Counted from the stretch's first letter, positions 1 to 8,667 are shown. The stretch is 64,000 nt of DNA from Frigoribacterium sp. JB110 (GCF_900163665.1 NZ_FUIA01000001.1:1-64000); one strand, 5' to 3'. The notes: a model not told the origin generated them from the sequence alone. Numbers and translations: made by a program.

Positions 1-62
1 TCTGCTCGAAGCCGGCGGTTTCAGACCTCGACTACACCCTCGTTCGTGAAGAGCCGGAATGA
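1..62 (+). CDS. C-terminal tail of an upstream gene (partial)
   Basis: Frame 3 is open from the window edge and ends with SDLDYTLVREEPE and a TGA at 60-62. Its stop overlaps the ATG of the next gene as ATGA, the usual coupling arrangement in this genome. Only about 19 residues are visible, so no family can be assigned. vWA proteins of this type are often preceded by a MoxR-like AAA+ ATPase, which is a guess here. Confidence 0.4.
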   Translation, partial: CSKPAVSDLDYTLVREEPE

Positions 63-910
63 CGCTTCACGCCCGAGCGGGAGCAGGCAGAGCGCGCAGG
101 ACGCCGCGCAGCGACGGGGGTGATGCGCGCGAATTCACCGACGAGGAGGGGGAACTGGTCGCCGCCGAGGTCGAGACCGTCGAACCCGACCCTGATGCGC
201 GTGCCCGCGCGCATCGGATCGCGGCGCGCCTGTCGATGCCGCGCCCCAGGGTCGATGCCACGGCGACGCGAGGCGCGGGCGCGCTGGTGAGCCTGCCGTA
301 CCGGGGCGGAAGCGACGACATCGACCTCGACCGCACGCTCGAGGTGCTCGCCGAGCGGCCGGTGCCGGACGAGGAGGACATCGTGGTGCGCGATCGGATG
401 CGCACCAGGCGCAGTGTGGTGCTCGCGATCGACGTCTCAGGGTCCATGCGCGGCGAGCGGGTGCGCACGGCGGCGGCGACCGTGGGCGCCCTCGCCGCCG
501 AGCTGGTGCACGACGCGCTCGCCGTGATCGCGTTCTGGTCCGACGCGGCGATCATCCACCGCTTCGGCGATCCGGTGCGGCCCTCCGAGATCCTCGACCG
601 GGTGCTCCGGATTCCTGCGCAGGGCCTCACCAATGTCGCCTTCCCGCTCGAACTCGCAGCGCGCCAGCTCGAACGCGTCCCCGTGCGGGAATCGCGTGTG
701 CTCCTGCTCTCCGACTGCGTGCACAACGCAGGGCCCGACCCTCGTCCGCTCGCCGCACGGCTGCCCCGACTCGACGTGCTCCTCGACGCCGACGGCGAGA
801 ACGACGTCGAGCTGGGGCGGGAGCTTGCGACATCCGGGCGCGGCCGTCTGCGCGTCATCCGGCACCATCGTGACGTCGCGCCCGCGCTGGGCGCGGTGTT
901 CGGCGAGTGA
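59..910 (+). CDS. von Willebrand factor A domain protein next to mycofactocin genes
   Basis: 283 aa protein. Its C-terminal two thirds form a vWA domain with a complete MIDAS metal site: DVSGSM near residue 125, the threonine in GLTNV near 191, and the aspartate in LLLSDC near 218. There is no signal peptide or membrane segment, so it is probably cytosolic, in the style of CoxE/MadC-like proteins that partner AAA+ ATPases in enzyme maturation. The N-terminal 80 residues are charged and low in hydrophobics. The start overlaps the upstream stop (ATGA), implying translational coupling to an unseen partner. It lies 166 bp before mftE, so a link to mycofactocin is inferred from position only. Confidence 0.75.
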   Translation: MTLHARAGAGRARRTPRSDGGDAREFTDEEGELVAAEVETVEPDPDARARAHRIAARLSMPRPRVDATATRGAGALVSLPYRGGSDDIDLDRTLEVLAERPVPDEEDIVVRDRMRTRRSVVLAIDVSGSMRGERVRTAAATVGALAAELVHDALAVIAFWSDAAIIHRFGDPVRPSEILDRVLRIPAQGLTNVAFPLELAARQLERVPVRESRVLLLSDCVHNAGPDPRPLAARLPRLDVLLDADGENDVELGRELATSGRGRLRVIRHHRDVAPALGAVFGE

Positions 911-948
911 CGTGCGCGCCAGATCGCCCGCGATGCCCTGCCGCCGCC

Positions 949-1008
949 GTTCAGGAGTGTCGAAGTGCTCTGGATCGCGGCGTGAAGAACCGTTGGGCAC
1001 TCCTGAAC
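949..1008. repeat. Inverted repeat between vWA gene and mftE
   Basis: Perfect 11-bp inverted repeat: GTTCAGGAGTG at 949-959 and CACTCCTGAAC at 998-1008, with a 38-nt loop. It lies 39 bp after the vWA stop and 69 bp before mftE. No T-tract follows, so it is not a classic terminator. It could be a small dispersed hairpin or an operator pair. Confidence 0.5.
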
Positions 1009-1076
1009 ACGACGGTCTCGGCGTCGCGCGTGGGGTGTCGCTGGGCGCGACGCGTGGGGGAGGGCAGACTGAAGGG

Positions 1077-1805
1077 ATGATCACGAGCGGCGGTCCCCGC
1101 CACCTTCTCGCGGAGCGCGCGAGCCGTGAGGCCGGGGGCACACGGACCGTGCTGATCGTGCCGTTGGGAGCGCTCGAGCAGCACGGCCCGCACCTGCCGC
1201 TCGACACCGATACGCGCATTGCGACGGCCGTCGCGCTCGCCGCAGCCGACGCGCTGCGGGTGCAGGGGCACGACGTCGTCACCGCGCCCGCCATCGCATA
1301 CGGCGCGTCGGGCGAGCACGAGAGCTTCGCCGGCACGGTATCGATCGGCACCGAGGTGCTGGAGCGCCTGCTCGTCGAGTACGGCAGGTCGGCATCCGGA
1401 TGGGCCGGGCGCGTCGTGTTCGTCAACGGCCACGGCGGGAACGTTCAGGCCGCGCGCGCGGCGGTCGACCGCCTCGAGTATGAGGGCCGCAGCGCCGGAT
1501 GGGTGCCGTGCGCACCACGTGAGGGCGAGGCGGGCCTGCCCGCGGCGGACGCCCACGCCGGTCGCATCGAGACCTCGCTGCTCCTCCATCTCGCCCCGGA
1601 GCTCGTGCGGCACGAGCTCGCGGAGCCCGGGGACACCCGACCGCTGCGCGACGTGCTGCCTGAGCTGCGCGAGGCGGGGGTCGCCGGTGTCTCACCGAAC
1701 GGGGTGCTGGGAGACCCGACCGGGGCGACAGCGGCGGAGGGTGAGTCGCTGTTCGATGCGATCGTGCGGGCCGTGGTCGCACGCATCGCGGGGAAGGACG
1801 CATGA
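1077..1805 (+). CDS. mftE: Mycofactocin system creatininase-family peptidase MftE
   Basis: 242 aa creatininase-fold metallopeptidase. In mycofactocin biosynthesis MftE removes the C-terminal Val-Tyr dipeptide remnant (AHDP) from the MftC-modified MftA peptide. Metal ligand motifs are clear: GALEQHGPHLPLDTD near residue 33 (Glu, His, Asp), VNGHGGN near 119, and ADAHAGRIETS near 157. The ATG at 1077 is preceded by a GAAGGG Shine-Dalgarno sequence. Upstream in-frame codons run through the vWA gene in another frame and are not coding. The downstream mftF supports the family call. The other mft genes (A-D) are not in this window and probably lie to the left or elsewhere. Confidence 0.85.
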   Translation: MITSGGPRHLLAERASREAGGTRTVLIVPLGALEQHGPHLPLDTDTRIATAVALAAADALRVQGHDVVTAPAIAYGASGEHESFAGTVSIGTEVLERLLVEYGRSASGWAGRVVFVNGHGGNVQAARAAVDRLEYEGRSAGWVPCAPREGEAGLPAADAHAGRIETSLLLHLAPELVRHELAEPGDTRPLRDVLPELREAGVAGVSPNGVLGDPTGATAAEGESLFDAIVRAVVARIAGKDA

Positions 1806-1879
1806 TGGTGTGCGGAGCGCGGCGCATCGGCGGACGGCTGATTCAGCAATGCGCGAAGGTCTCGGAGGGTGACGCATGA
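1802..1879 (+). CDS. Possible 25-aa ORF bridging mftE and mftF
   Basis: The ATG at 1802 overlaps the mftE stop as ATGA, and the TGA at 1877-1879 overlaps the mftF start as ATGA, so this frame fills the gap exactly. It encodes MMVCGARRIGGRLIQQCAKV and five further residues. It has no domain and may simply keep ribosomes moving between the two genes. It could also be chance. Confidence 0.3.
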   Translation: MMVCGARRIGGRLIQQCAKVSEGDA

Positions 1880-3474
1880 GGCGCGGTACGAGCACGGCGG
1901 ATCGCATGGCGGCGGCGCCGAAGCCCGCCCCTGCGCGTGCCCTCCCCGAAGGCGCGGTCGTGCGGCTCGGAGCGCACACCCGCCTCGCCGAGGGCGGCGC
2001 CGTACTGGTGGGCGGCGTGCCGACGCGGGCCACCAGACTCAAGCGTGCCGCCCGCGGGCTGCTCCGCGACGGAGCGCTCGAGGTCACCGATCGCACGTCC
2101 CGCTCGCTCGCCGCGCACCTCGTCGAAGCCGGCCACGCCGATCCGGACCCCGATACTCTGCCTGCGCCCGACACGAGTGAGGTCACCGTCGTGATCCCCG
2201 CGTACGGACGCTCGCGCCAGCTGAAGCGTCTGCTCGGCAGCATCAGGGCCGACCTCGGCGACATCCGGATCATCGTGGTCGACGACGGATCGGCGCCTCG
2301 GGATGCGGAGGCGATCGCGCGCACTGCGGGCGATCACGGCGCTGAGATCGTCGCGCTGGAGAGCAATCGTGGACCCGCTGAGGCGCGCAACGCCGGCCTG
2401 AGGATGGTCGAGACCGAGTTCGTGCTGTTCTGCGACATCGACGTCGTGCTCGGCCGCGGCGCCGTCGCTCGCGTGCTCCGCCACTTCGTCGATCCCGCCC
2501 TTGCGCTCGCGGCGCCGCGGGTGCGCGCTCTGCGCAGCGAGCGCAAGTGGGAGGGGCCGAAGGACTCGTGGGTGCTCCGCTACGAGGAGGCCCGTTCGTC
2601 GCTCGATCACGGCCCCCGCCCCTCGCTGGTGCGCCCGCAGTCGCCGATGGCGTGGGTGTCGTCGACGTGCCTGATCGGTCGTGTGGCCGCACTGCGCGGT
2701 CCGGATGGGCGGGGTGGCTTCGGCGCCGATATGCGCGTCGCGGAGGACGTCGACCTGGTCTGGCGACTGACCGAGGCCGGATGGCGCGTGCGGTACGAAC
2801 CTCGCGCGAGGGTCGCGCATGAGCACCGAGGCACGGTCGCGACCTGGCTCGAGCGCAAGTTCGTCTACGGCACGGGTGCGGCCGACCTCGCGCGGCGGCA
2901 CCCTGGTCTGGCCGCCCCGGCCGTCCTGGCACCGTGGACCGCCGGCGTGATCGCCGTGCTCGCCGCGGGGAAGCGATGGTCGCTGCCGGCGGCCTGCGCC
3001 ATCACGGCAGGTGCGGCGGTGCGCATCGCCCGCAGACTGCCGCGCGGTGCGGCGTCGGACGACTCCGGATCGCAGGCGCGCGAGGCGACCGGCCGCGGCG
3101 TTCTCGCCGCCGAGCTGGCAGGCAAAGGCGTCGTCTCGGCGCTCGAACAGAGCTCAGCGCTCGTGGTGCGGCACTGGTGGCCGGCGTTCGCCATCGCCGG
3201 CCTGTTCTCCAGACGGGTGCGCCGTCTCATCGCGCTCGCCGCAGTCGGAGACGCGGCCGTCGAGTACCTGCGTCTGCGCCCCCGCCTCGACTTCCCGCGC
3301 TTCTTCGTCGCGCGCCGCCTCGACGACCTAGCCTATGGCGCGGGCGTCTGGTGGGGCGCCCTCCGCGCGAAGGACCCCTCCGCCCTGCTCCCGGTCATCC
3401 GGATCGGTCGCTCCCGTGCGGCAGATCGCGCCAAGGAGCGACGTTCGGGGCAATCCGAGCACCGGATCGAGTGA
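1876..3474 (+). CDS. mftF: Mycofactocin glycosyltransferase MftF
   Basis: 532 aa family 2 glycosyltransferase that decorates mycofactocin with a beta-glucan chain. A PqqD-like N-terminal segment of about 90 residues (LPEGAVVRLGAHTRL onward) precedes the GT-A domain: VTVVIPAYGR near 97, VVDDGSAP near 134, the DxD-type CDIDVV near 183, and EDVDLVWRL near 290. Hydrophobic stretches near 350-380 suggest membrane association. The ATG at 1876 has GGAGGG seven bases upstream. The last residues (QSEHRIE) fall inside a direct repeat continuing past the stop, so the C-terminus may have been altered by that duplication. Confidence 0.88.
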   Translation: MRRGTSTADRMAAAPKPAPARALPEGAVVRLGAHTRLAEGGAVLVGGVPTRATRLKRAARGLLRDGALEVTDRTSRSLAAHLVEAGHADPDPDTLPAPDTSEVTVVIPAYGRSRQLKRLLGSIRADLGDIRIIVVDDGSAPRDAEAIARTAGDHGAEIVALESNRGPAEARNAGLRMVETEFVLFCDIDVVLGRGAVARVLRHFVDPALALAAPRVRALRSERKWEGPKDSWVLRYEEARSSLDHGPRPSLVRPQSPMAWVSSTCLIGRVAALRGPDGRGGFGADMRVAEDVDLVWRLTEAGWRVRYEPRARVAHEHRGTVATWLERKFVYGTGAADLARRHPGLAAPAVLAPWTAGVIAVLAAGKRWSLPAACAITAGAAVRIARRLPRGAASDDSGSQAREATGRGVLAAELAGKGVVSALEQSSALVVRHWWPAFAIAGLFSRRVRRLIALAAVGDAAVEYLRLRPRLDFPRFFVARRLDDLAYGAGVWWGALRAKDPSALLPVIRIGRSRAADRAKERRSGQSEHRIE

Positions 3475-3558
3475 GGACAGAGCATGCTCGCATGCTCGGG
3501 ACGAGCGATTGACGGTCGGAGGGCGCAGCCCGAGCATCGGATCGAGTGACGACAGCGC
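3455..3558 (+). repeat. Imperfect direct repeat across the mftF stop codon
   Basis: A 29-bp unit at 3455-3483 recurs at 3530-3558 with three mismatches (shared core CGGATCGAGTGA). The first copy includes the mftF stop. Between the copies lies the palindromic word AGCATGCT (3481-3488). The remainder of 3475-3685 has no gene. Confidence 0.6.
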
Positions 3559-3685
3559 GGAACCGCGATCCGCCGCACGGGAAGGGTCGGTTTCCGGCGT
3601 GTGGAAGGGGCGCTTCCGGATGGGGTGCGCGGCGAGTAGCTTCTGAGTATTCGCGGAGCCGGATGCCGCGGGCGAGGAGGAACCG

Positions 3686-3925
3686 ATGACGATCGACCAG
3701 AGTCAGATCGACGCGCTGCGAGGTTCGCTGGAGGCCGACGACTATCATCTGTCGCTCGACGTCGCGGACGAAGCGGCGAAGGCGGTCATCACGGCGGGGC
3801 CGGATGCGTGCGCCGAGTGCCTCGTGCCGAAGGATCTGATGCGCCAGATGCTGTCGCCGATGATCGGCGTTCCCGCCGACAGCATCGAGATGACCTACCC
3901 CGTCGAGGTTCACGCGGGCGAGTAG
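3686..3925 (+). CDS. Small CxxC protein of unknown function
   Basis: 79 aa, acidic, with no signal or membrane segment. The only striking motif is CAEC near residue 36, inside ITAGPDACAECLVPKDLMRQ. The C-terminal part (MIGVPADSIEMTYPVEV) looks like an alpha-beta unit reminiscent of small NifU-like or ferredoxin-fold pieces, but two cysteines alone do not show metal binding. A strong Shine-Dalgarno sequence (GAGGAGGAA) sits six bases before the ATG, so translation is credible. It stands alone between mftF and thrE. Function unknown. Confidence 0.65.
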   Translation: MTIDQSQIDALRGSLEADDYHLSLDVADEAAKAVITAGPDACAECLVPKDLMRQMLSPMIGVPADSIEMTYPVEVHAGE

Positions 3926-4003
3926 GCGGCTCCGCGACCCGCGCGGACGACGCCGCTTGGCACTCTGGTAGCGGGCCCACAGCCGCCTCACGGCCAGCCC
4001 CGG

Positions 4004-4032
4004 TCGACCCCACAGCAACGCGCCGATACGCT
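4004..4032 (+). promoter_or_regulatory. Leaderless promoter of thrE
   Basis: -35 TCGACC (4004-4009), a 17-bp spacer and -10 TACGCT (4027-4032). The expected transcript start coincides with the ATG at 4039, and there is no Shine-Dalgarno sequence. Confidence 0.6.
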
Positions 4033-4038
4033 CTAGAC

Positions 4039-5604
4039 ATGGGCAGGGAACACCACGCGCGCAGGGTCTTCGAGGGCGTCAAGCGCGCCTTCGTCACCGA
4101 CCCCGCGAAGCGGCGGATGACCGAGGCGATACCGATCGTCGACGACGCCCTGGCGTACCGCATCATCGACCTCGCCATGCGCATCGGCGCGGCGATGCTG
4201 TCGATCGGGGCGTCGGCGAGGGAGGTCGCTCAGGCGACCCTGCGCATCACTCGCGCGTTCGGGCTGAAGAAGGCGCACGTCGACGTGACCTTCACCTCGA
4301 TCACCGTCTCCGACCATCGCGATGGCGCGGGGCAGCCGGTCACGCTGATGCAGGTGGTGCAGTCCATCGGCGCCGATCATCAGAAGCTGCAGCGGCTGCA
4401 GGCTCTGGTCGACCAGATCGAGCGCGGTATGGAGCTTCACGACGCCGTGACGGAGTTCCATCGCATCCGGCGCATTCCCTTCATGTACCGCGAGGCGATC
4501 GTCGTGCTCGTCTCCTCGCTGCTGGCCGTCGCCGTCGCACTGATGTTCAACGCGGGGTGGGTGGTGCTGCTGTCGGCCGGCTTCGCCGCCCTCGTCGTCG
4601 CCGCGGCGCAGATGGGGCTCGGCAGGGCGCGCGTGCCCGTGTTCTTCAGCCAGATCGTCGGTGGGATCGTGCTCACGGCCGTGACCGCGCTGATCGCCTG
4701 GCTCGGCCGGATGGGCGTCGAACCGTTCGTCGACGTGCGCGCGAACCTGGTGGTCCCCGCAGGCATCGTACTGATGCTGGCCGGTGTCGCCGTGGTGGGA
4801 GCGGCGCAGGACGCGATCGACGGGTTCTCGCTGACGGCTACCGGCCGAATCCTCGATCTCACGATCATGACGATGGGGCTGGTCGTCGGGATCCTGGTGG
4901 GTCTTCAGGTCGCCGAGAGCCTCGGCGTCGGCATTCCCGTTCCCAGTGATGCCGTCACGATGGGGCCGTGGATTTTCCAACTGGTCGGCGCGCTCGTCAT
5001 CGCCTCCGCCGTCGCCATCATCAACGGCGGGGGCCCCCGCATCATCGGGGTCAGCACGGTGCTGGGTGCGCTGGCGTGGATGGGGTCGTTCGCGTTCGAG
5101 CGGCTCGTGGACCTGCCGACGGCGGCCGGGGCCTTCGGCGGCGCGCTGCTGGCGAGCCTCGTCGGGTCGGTGCTCGCCGTGAAGCTGCACGTGCCGTCAG
5201 TGGCGGTGACGACGGCCGCGATCATCCCGCTCGTGCCGGGTGCGGCCCTGTTCCGGGCGCTCCTCGGCATCGTGCAGTCCGGCTCCGAGGCAGATCACCT
5301 GCTCATCGCGTTCGGCGGGCTACTCGACGTGATCATGATCGGCATCGCGCTCGCCGCCGGTGCCACGCTCGGCATCTTCCTCGGTGCGCCGCTTCGAGTG
5401 CGCCTGTCCGACCGCAAGGTCCGCTTCCTTCCCGCGGCCAGGCCGACCTCCGGCGCTGGCACGGCACCGCTGGAGATCGTTCCCGCAGAGCCGCGCGAGA
5501 TCCCGACCGAGCCCCTTCCCGATCCGGTTGCGGAGCCCGCGGGTGCCGAGGAACCGCCGATCACCCGCCCGTTCGACGTGTCGGATCTCCGCGACGAGCG
5601 GTGA
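4039..5604 (+). CDS. thrE: Threonine/serine exporter family protein (ThrE-like)
   Basis: 521 aa, close to the usual size of ThrE (about 490). A soluble N-terminal region of about 150 residues (MLSIGASAREVAQATLRI and HVDVTFTS, typical of the ThrE N-domain) is followed by some ten membrane segments from VLVSSLLAVAVALMF to ALAAGATLGIFLG, and a proline-rich cytosolic tail from about 465. The family exports threonine and serine by proton motive force. The start at 4039 is chosen because a -10 box ends seven bases upstream, giving a leaderless mRNA; the open frame extends further 5' without coding character. The gene stands alone. Confidence 0.85.
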   Translation: MGREHHARRVFEGVKRAFVTDPAKRRMTEAIPIVDDALAYRIIDLAMRIGAAMLSIGASAREVAQATLRITRAFGLKKAHVDVTFTSITVSDHRDGAGQPVTLMQVVQSIGADHQKLQRLQALVDQIERGMELHDAVTEFHRIRRIPFMYREAIVVLVSSLLAVAVALMFNAGWVVLLSAGFAALVVAAAQMGLGRARVPVFFSQIVGGIVLTAVTALIAWLGRMGVEPFVDVRANLVVPAGIVLMLAGVAVVGAAQDAIDGFSLTATGRILDLTIMTMGLVVGILVGLQVAESLGVGIPVPSDAVTMGPWIFQLVGALVIASAVAIINGGGPRIIGVSTVLGALAWMGSFAFERLVDLPTAAGAFGGALLASLVGSVLAVKLHVPSVAVTTAAIIPLVPGAALFRALLGIVQSGSEADHLLIAFGGLLDVIMIGIALAAGATLGIFLGAPLRVRLSDRKVRFLPAARPTSGAGTAPLEIVPAEPREIPTEPLPDPVAEPAGAEEPPITRPFDVSDLRDER

Positions 5605-5727
5605 ACTCCCCGCGTCGGACTGACTGACCGTCGGACGGAGCGCGGCAGCGTCCGAGGGCACGTTCGTCTTCAGACGGGCGGGTCGAGTTCGCACGGGAGG
5701 CGATGGGTGGTGGACTTCTCGCAAAAG

Positions 5728-5759
5728 TGGTACTACCGTTAGAGTAAGCGGTCCTACTG
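5728..5759 (+). promoter_or_regulatory. Two FadR/GntR-type operator sites upstream of the TRAP operon
   Basis: TGGTACTACCG (5728-5738) and CGGTCCTACTG (5749-5759) both fit the FadR-subfamily pattern GTnnnAC, and their centres are 21 bp apart, two helical turns. A -10-like TAGAGT (5740-5745) lies between them. A short palindrome CTCAA-AG-TTGAG follows at 5763-5774. The obvious candidate regulator is the FCD-type GntR gene at 12079-12798. Confidence 0.5.
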
Positions 5760-5821
5760 ATCCTCAAAGTTGAGTGGACGGGCCTCCATGACAGCGACGT
5801 CACTGAAGGGACGAGTACGAC

Positions 5822-6853
5822 ATGACTTCTCGCAAGCGGATTATCGGGATGATCGCCGCAACGGCGGCGCTGGGTATGGTTGCCGGGTGCTCCGGCGGCA
5901 CGGCGGAAGGTGATGCGACAACGCTGCGCCTCGGAATGGTCGCTGCCGACGGCAGCGTGCAGCACCAGGCAGCGGAGCGATTCGCCGAGTCAGTTGCCGA
6001 GAGCTCGGGCGGCGAGCTGGAGGTCGAGGTCTTTCCCGCGGGGCAGATCGGCAGCGATGAGTCGCTGGGTCAGGACCTTTCCTCTGGGGCGCTCGACTTC
6101 GCGTTCCTGAACCAGGGTTCGATGGCTGCGACCGATCCGCTGCTTGATTTCCACTACTTGCCGTACATCGTGACGAACTATGCGCAGGCCGATGAACTCT
6201 TCTACGGCGACGGCATCATCCCGCAGACGATGACCGAGACGCTCGCCGCGCACGGCATCCGGGCACTGGGCTGGTACGAGTTGGAATTCCGCGGAGCATC
6301 CACCTCCGACGGGCCCATCCAGGAACCGGCGGATCTGGCCGGACAGAAGATCCGCGTGCCCGGTTCAGCGGCGATCGGAGCGTTCTTCGAGGAGACCGGC
6401 GCACAGCCGACGACGATCCCGTTTCCCGAGCTCTATTCCGCGCTCCAGCAGGGAACGGTCGACGGCCAGGACAACGGCCTGCTCATCACATATGACAACC
6501 GCTTCTTCGAGATCAACGACCACTACACGCTGACACGGCACGTCTACGCCTCAGGCACCATCGCGGCGAGTGAGTCGATCTGGGAGACCCTCAGCGACGA
6601 GGAGACCGGATGGATCGAAGACGCCGCGGCGGATGCGCAGGAATGGGAGATCGCTGAGGAGCGGGCCGTGACTGACGAATACATCCAGCTCATGACGGAT
6701 GAGGGCGTCGAGGTCACAGAGCTCGACGACTCAGAGCTCGCAGAGTTCCAGGCGGCCGGGCGAGCGGTGTGGGACGACATGGCCGACGTGTACGGCGAGG
6801 ACCGGATCGCGGCTCTCCGCGAAGAGGTCGAGGCCGTCGCGGATCTGAAGTAG
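5822..6853 (+). CDS. dctP: TRAP transporter substrate-binding lipoprotein, DctP family
   Basis: 343 aa. The N-terminus is basic (MTSRKR), then hydrophobic, ending in the lipobox MVAGC, so it should be an anchored lipoprotein in this Gram-positive. The body matches DctP/P-subunits: LGMVAADGSVQHQAAERFAE, then GQKIRVPGSAAIGAF with the conserved arginine that clamps a substrate carboxylate, and the YSALQQGTVDGQDNGL motif. The ligand is therefore probably an organic acid, identity unknown. It is the first gene of the catabolic operon and is followed 6 bp later by dctQ. The Shine-Dalgarno signal is weak (GAAGGGA, about 13 bases upstream). Confidence 0.85.
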   Translation: MTSRKRIIGMIAATAALGMVAGCSGGTAEGDATTLRLGMVAADGSVQHQAAERFAESVAESSGGELEVEVFPAGQIGSDESLGQDLSSGALDFAFLNQGSMAATDPLLDFHYLPYIVTNYAQADELFYGDGIIPQTMTETLAAHGIRALGWYELEFRGASTSDGPIQEPADLAGQKIRVPGSAAIGAFFEETGAQPTTIPFPELYSALQQGTVDGQDNGLLITYDNRFFEINDHYTLTRHVYASGTIAASESIWETLSDEETGWIEDAAADAQEWEIAEERAVTDEYIQLMTDEGVEVTELDDSELAEFQAAGRAVWDDMADVYGEDRIAALREEVEAVADLK

Positions 6854-6859
6854 GCGCTC

Positions 6860-7378
6860 ATGATCATGCTGGAGAACGCTCTCTTCGTGGCGCAGAAAGT
6901 GCTGGTGGCCCTTCTGATGGCCGTAGCATTCGTCGGGCTCGTCGTGATGGTTCCCGTTCGATACTTCGATCTGCCGGTGCCCGACATCAGCGAAGCGAGC
7001 ATCGCCGCTGTGGCCTCGATGACCTTCCTCTGCGTGGGGCTGCTCGTGCGCACCGGCGGGCACATCGCCATCGAGGTGGCCGCGCTCGTGCCGTCTCGGG
7101 TCGCAAGGTTCGTGGTGCGGCAACTGGCGAACATCGGGATCCTGCTGTTCGTCGTGGTCTTCGGCGTGCAGGCGCAGAGCCTCCTCGCCGCAGCAATCCG
7201 ATCAGGGGAGGCTTCGATTGCGCTGGGCATCCCACTCGCGATGCCGTTCACGGCGCTCGTTCTCGGGCTGATCATGGCCGCGTTCCACACCGTGATGAAC
7301 GTCGTTCGCGACGTCAGCGTCCTGCGGACCCGCGACGGCGAGTTCGACGTGCATCTGAAGGGGAGTGAGAGCGAGTGA
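6860..7378 (+). CDS. dctQ: TRAP transporter small permease, DctQ family
   Basis: 172 aa integral membrane protein with four predicted segments (about residues 13-35, 50-70, 88-112 and 128-150) and the small-permease layout, including GGHIAIEVAALVPSRVARF between segments two and three. It pairs with DctM to form the Na+-driven transporter. The stop overlaps the GTG of dctM (GTGA), so the two subunits are coupled. The cytosolic tail is short and acidic. Confidence 0.82.
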   Translation: MIMLENALFVAQKVLVALLMAVAFVGLVVMVPVRYFDLPVPDISEASIAAVASMTFLCVGLLVRTGGHIAIEVAALVPSRVARFVVRQLANIGILLFVVVFGVQAQSLLAAAIRSGEASIALGIPLAMPFTALVLGLIMAAFHTVMNVVRDVSVLRTRDGEFDVHLKGSESE

Positions 7379-8667
7379 AGCTCGTCATCGCGATCGGCTC
7401 CCTCGTCCTGCTCCTCCTTGTCGGGGTTCCGATCGGGTTCGGGTTCGCATTGTCGGGCAGCGTGGGTGCCGCCGCCGCCGGCCTGCCGGCGCAGACGATC
7501 GCGAACGCGCCGTACTATGCGGTCGCGGCGATCCCGCTCCTCGCCATCCCGTTCTTCATCCTCGCCGGCGAACTGATGAACCGCGGGAAGCTGATCGACC
7601 GGCTCGTCGATCTCGCCGACACGGTGTTCTCCTGGCTCCCCGGCCGGCTCGGCCATGTGACGACAGTGTCGAGCGCTTTCCTCGGCGCGATGACGGGGTC
7701 GTCCGTCGCCACGGTCGCAGCAATGGGCAGCAGCGTCGGCGATCGGATGGTCCGTGCGGGGTACGACCGCGGATACGTCGGAGCGCTCACCGCGAGCAGC
7801 GGGCTCCTCGGCGTGCTCATCCCGCCGTCGATTCCGTTGATCGTGTACGGCGCGGCTGTGGGGGTTTCGGTTGCCGACCTGTTCCTCGCCACACTTCTGC
7901 CAGGCATGATCATGACGCTCGCGTTCATGGTGGTTCACGCTCTCCGGACACGTCGCGTGCTCGGCTCCGAGGGTGATGCGGCGCTGGGAGAGGCACGCGG
8001 CGGTCTGCACGCCGGAGCCCTCAACGGCTTGGGGCGTCGTCTGCTGCGTGCACTGCCAGCGCTCGTGATGCCGGTCATCATCCTGGGGTGCATCTACTCG
8101 GGACTGACGACTGCGACAGAGGCGGCGGCGCTCGCCGGATTCTATGCGCTCGTCGTCATCGTTGTGGGGAGGATGCTGCCAGCGAAGCGCGTGCCGAAGG
8201 CCTTCTACCAGGCGGCGCTCATGAGCGGCGCGATTCTCGTCGTCATCGCCTTCACCAGCATCTTCAACAAGGTGCTCACCCTGATGCGCGTGCCGCAGGA
8301 CATCGCTGAGTTCACGACGGGCGTCACGGAGAACCCCGTGCTCTTCCTGCTCGCGGTGAACGCACTGCTCCTGCTCGTCGGCATGTTCATGGAGACAAAT
8401 GCCGCCGTGCTCCTGATGGCGCCGCTGCTGTATCCCGCGGCCGTTCAGTTCGGCATCGATCCCGTTCACTTCGGGATCATCCTCGTGACGAACATCGAGC
8501 TCGGACTGATCACGCCGCCTCTCGCGGCGAACATCTTCGTCGCGCTGAAGGTCACCAAGACCACGCTCCCGCAGGTTCTCCGCCACATCTGGCCGTTCCT
8601 GCTCGCCGCGCTGGCGGTGCTGATGGTCATCACATTCGTGCCTGAGCTGTCGCTCTGGTGGAAGTAG
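7375..8667 (+). CDS. dctM: TRAP transporter large permease, DctM family
   Basis: 430 aa, the usual length, with about 12 hydrophobic segments. Family motifs include IPLLAIPFFILAGELMNRG near residue 55, FLGAMTGSSVATVAAMG near 103, GLLGVLIPPSIPLIVYG near 144, and METNAAVLLMAPLLYP near 340. It forms the ion-coupled transport path for the carboxylate handed over by DctP. The GTG start overlaps the dctQ stop by four bases. Thirteen bases separate it from the alcohol dehydrogenase gene, so uptake and catabolism are one transcription unit. Confidence 0.88.
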   Translation: MKLVIAIGSLVLLLLVGVPIGFGFALSGSVGAAAAGLPAQTIANAPYYAVAAIPLLAIPFFILAGELMNRGKLIDRLVDLADTVFSWLPGRLGHVTTVSSAFLGAMTGSSVATVAAMGSSVGDRMVRAGYDRGYVGALTASSGLLGVLIPPSIPLIVYGAAVGVSVADLFLATLLPGMIMTLAFMVVHALRTRRVLGSEGDAALGEARGGLHAGALNGLGRRLLRALPALVMPVIILGCIYSGLTTATEAAALAGFYALVVIVVGRMLPAKRVPKAFYQAALMSGAILVVIAFTSIFNKVLTLMRVPQDIAEFTTGVTENPVLFLLAVNALLLLVGMFMETNAAVLLMAPLLYPAAVQFGIDPVHFGIILVTNIELGLITPPLAANIFVALKVTKTTLPQVLRHIWPFLLAALAVLMVITFVPELSLWWK

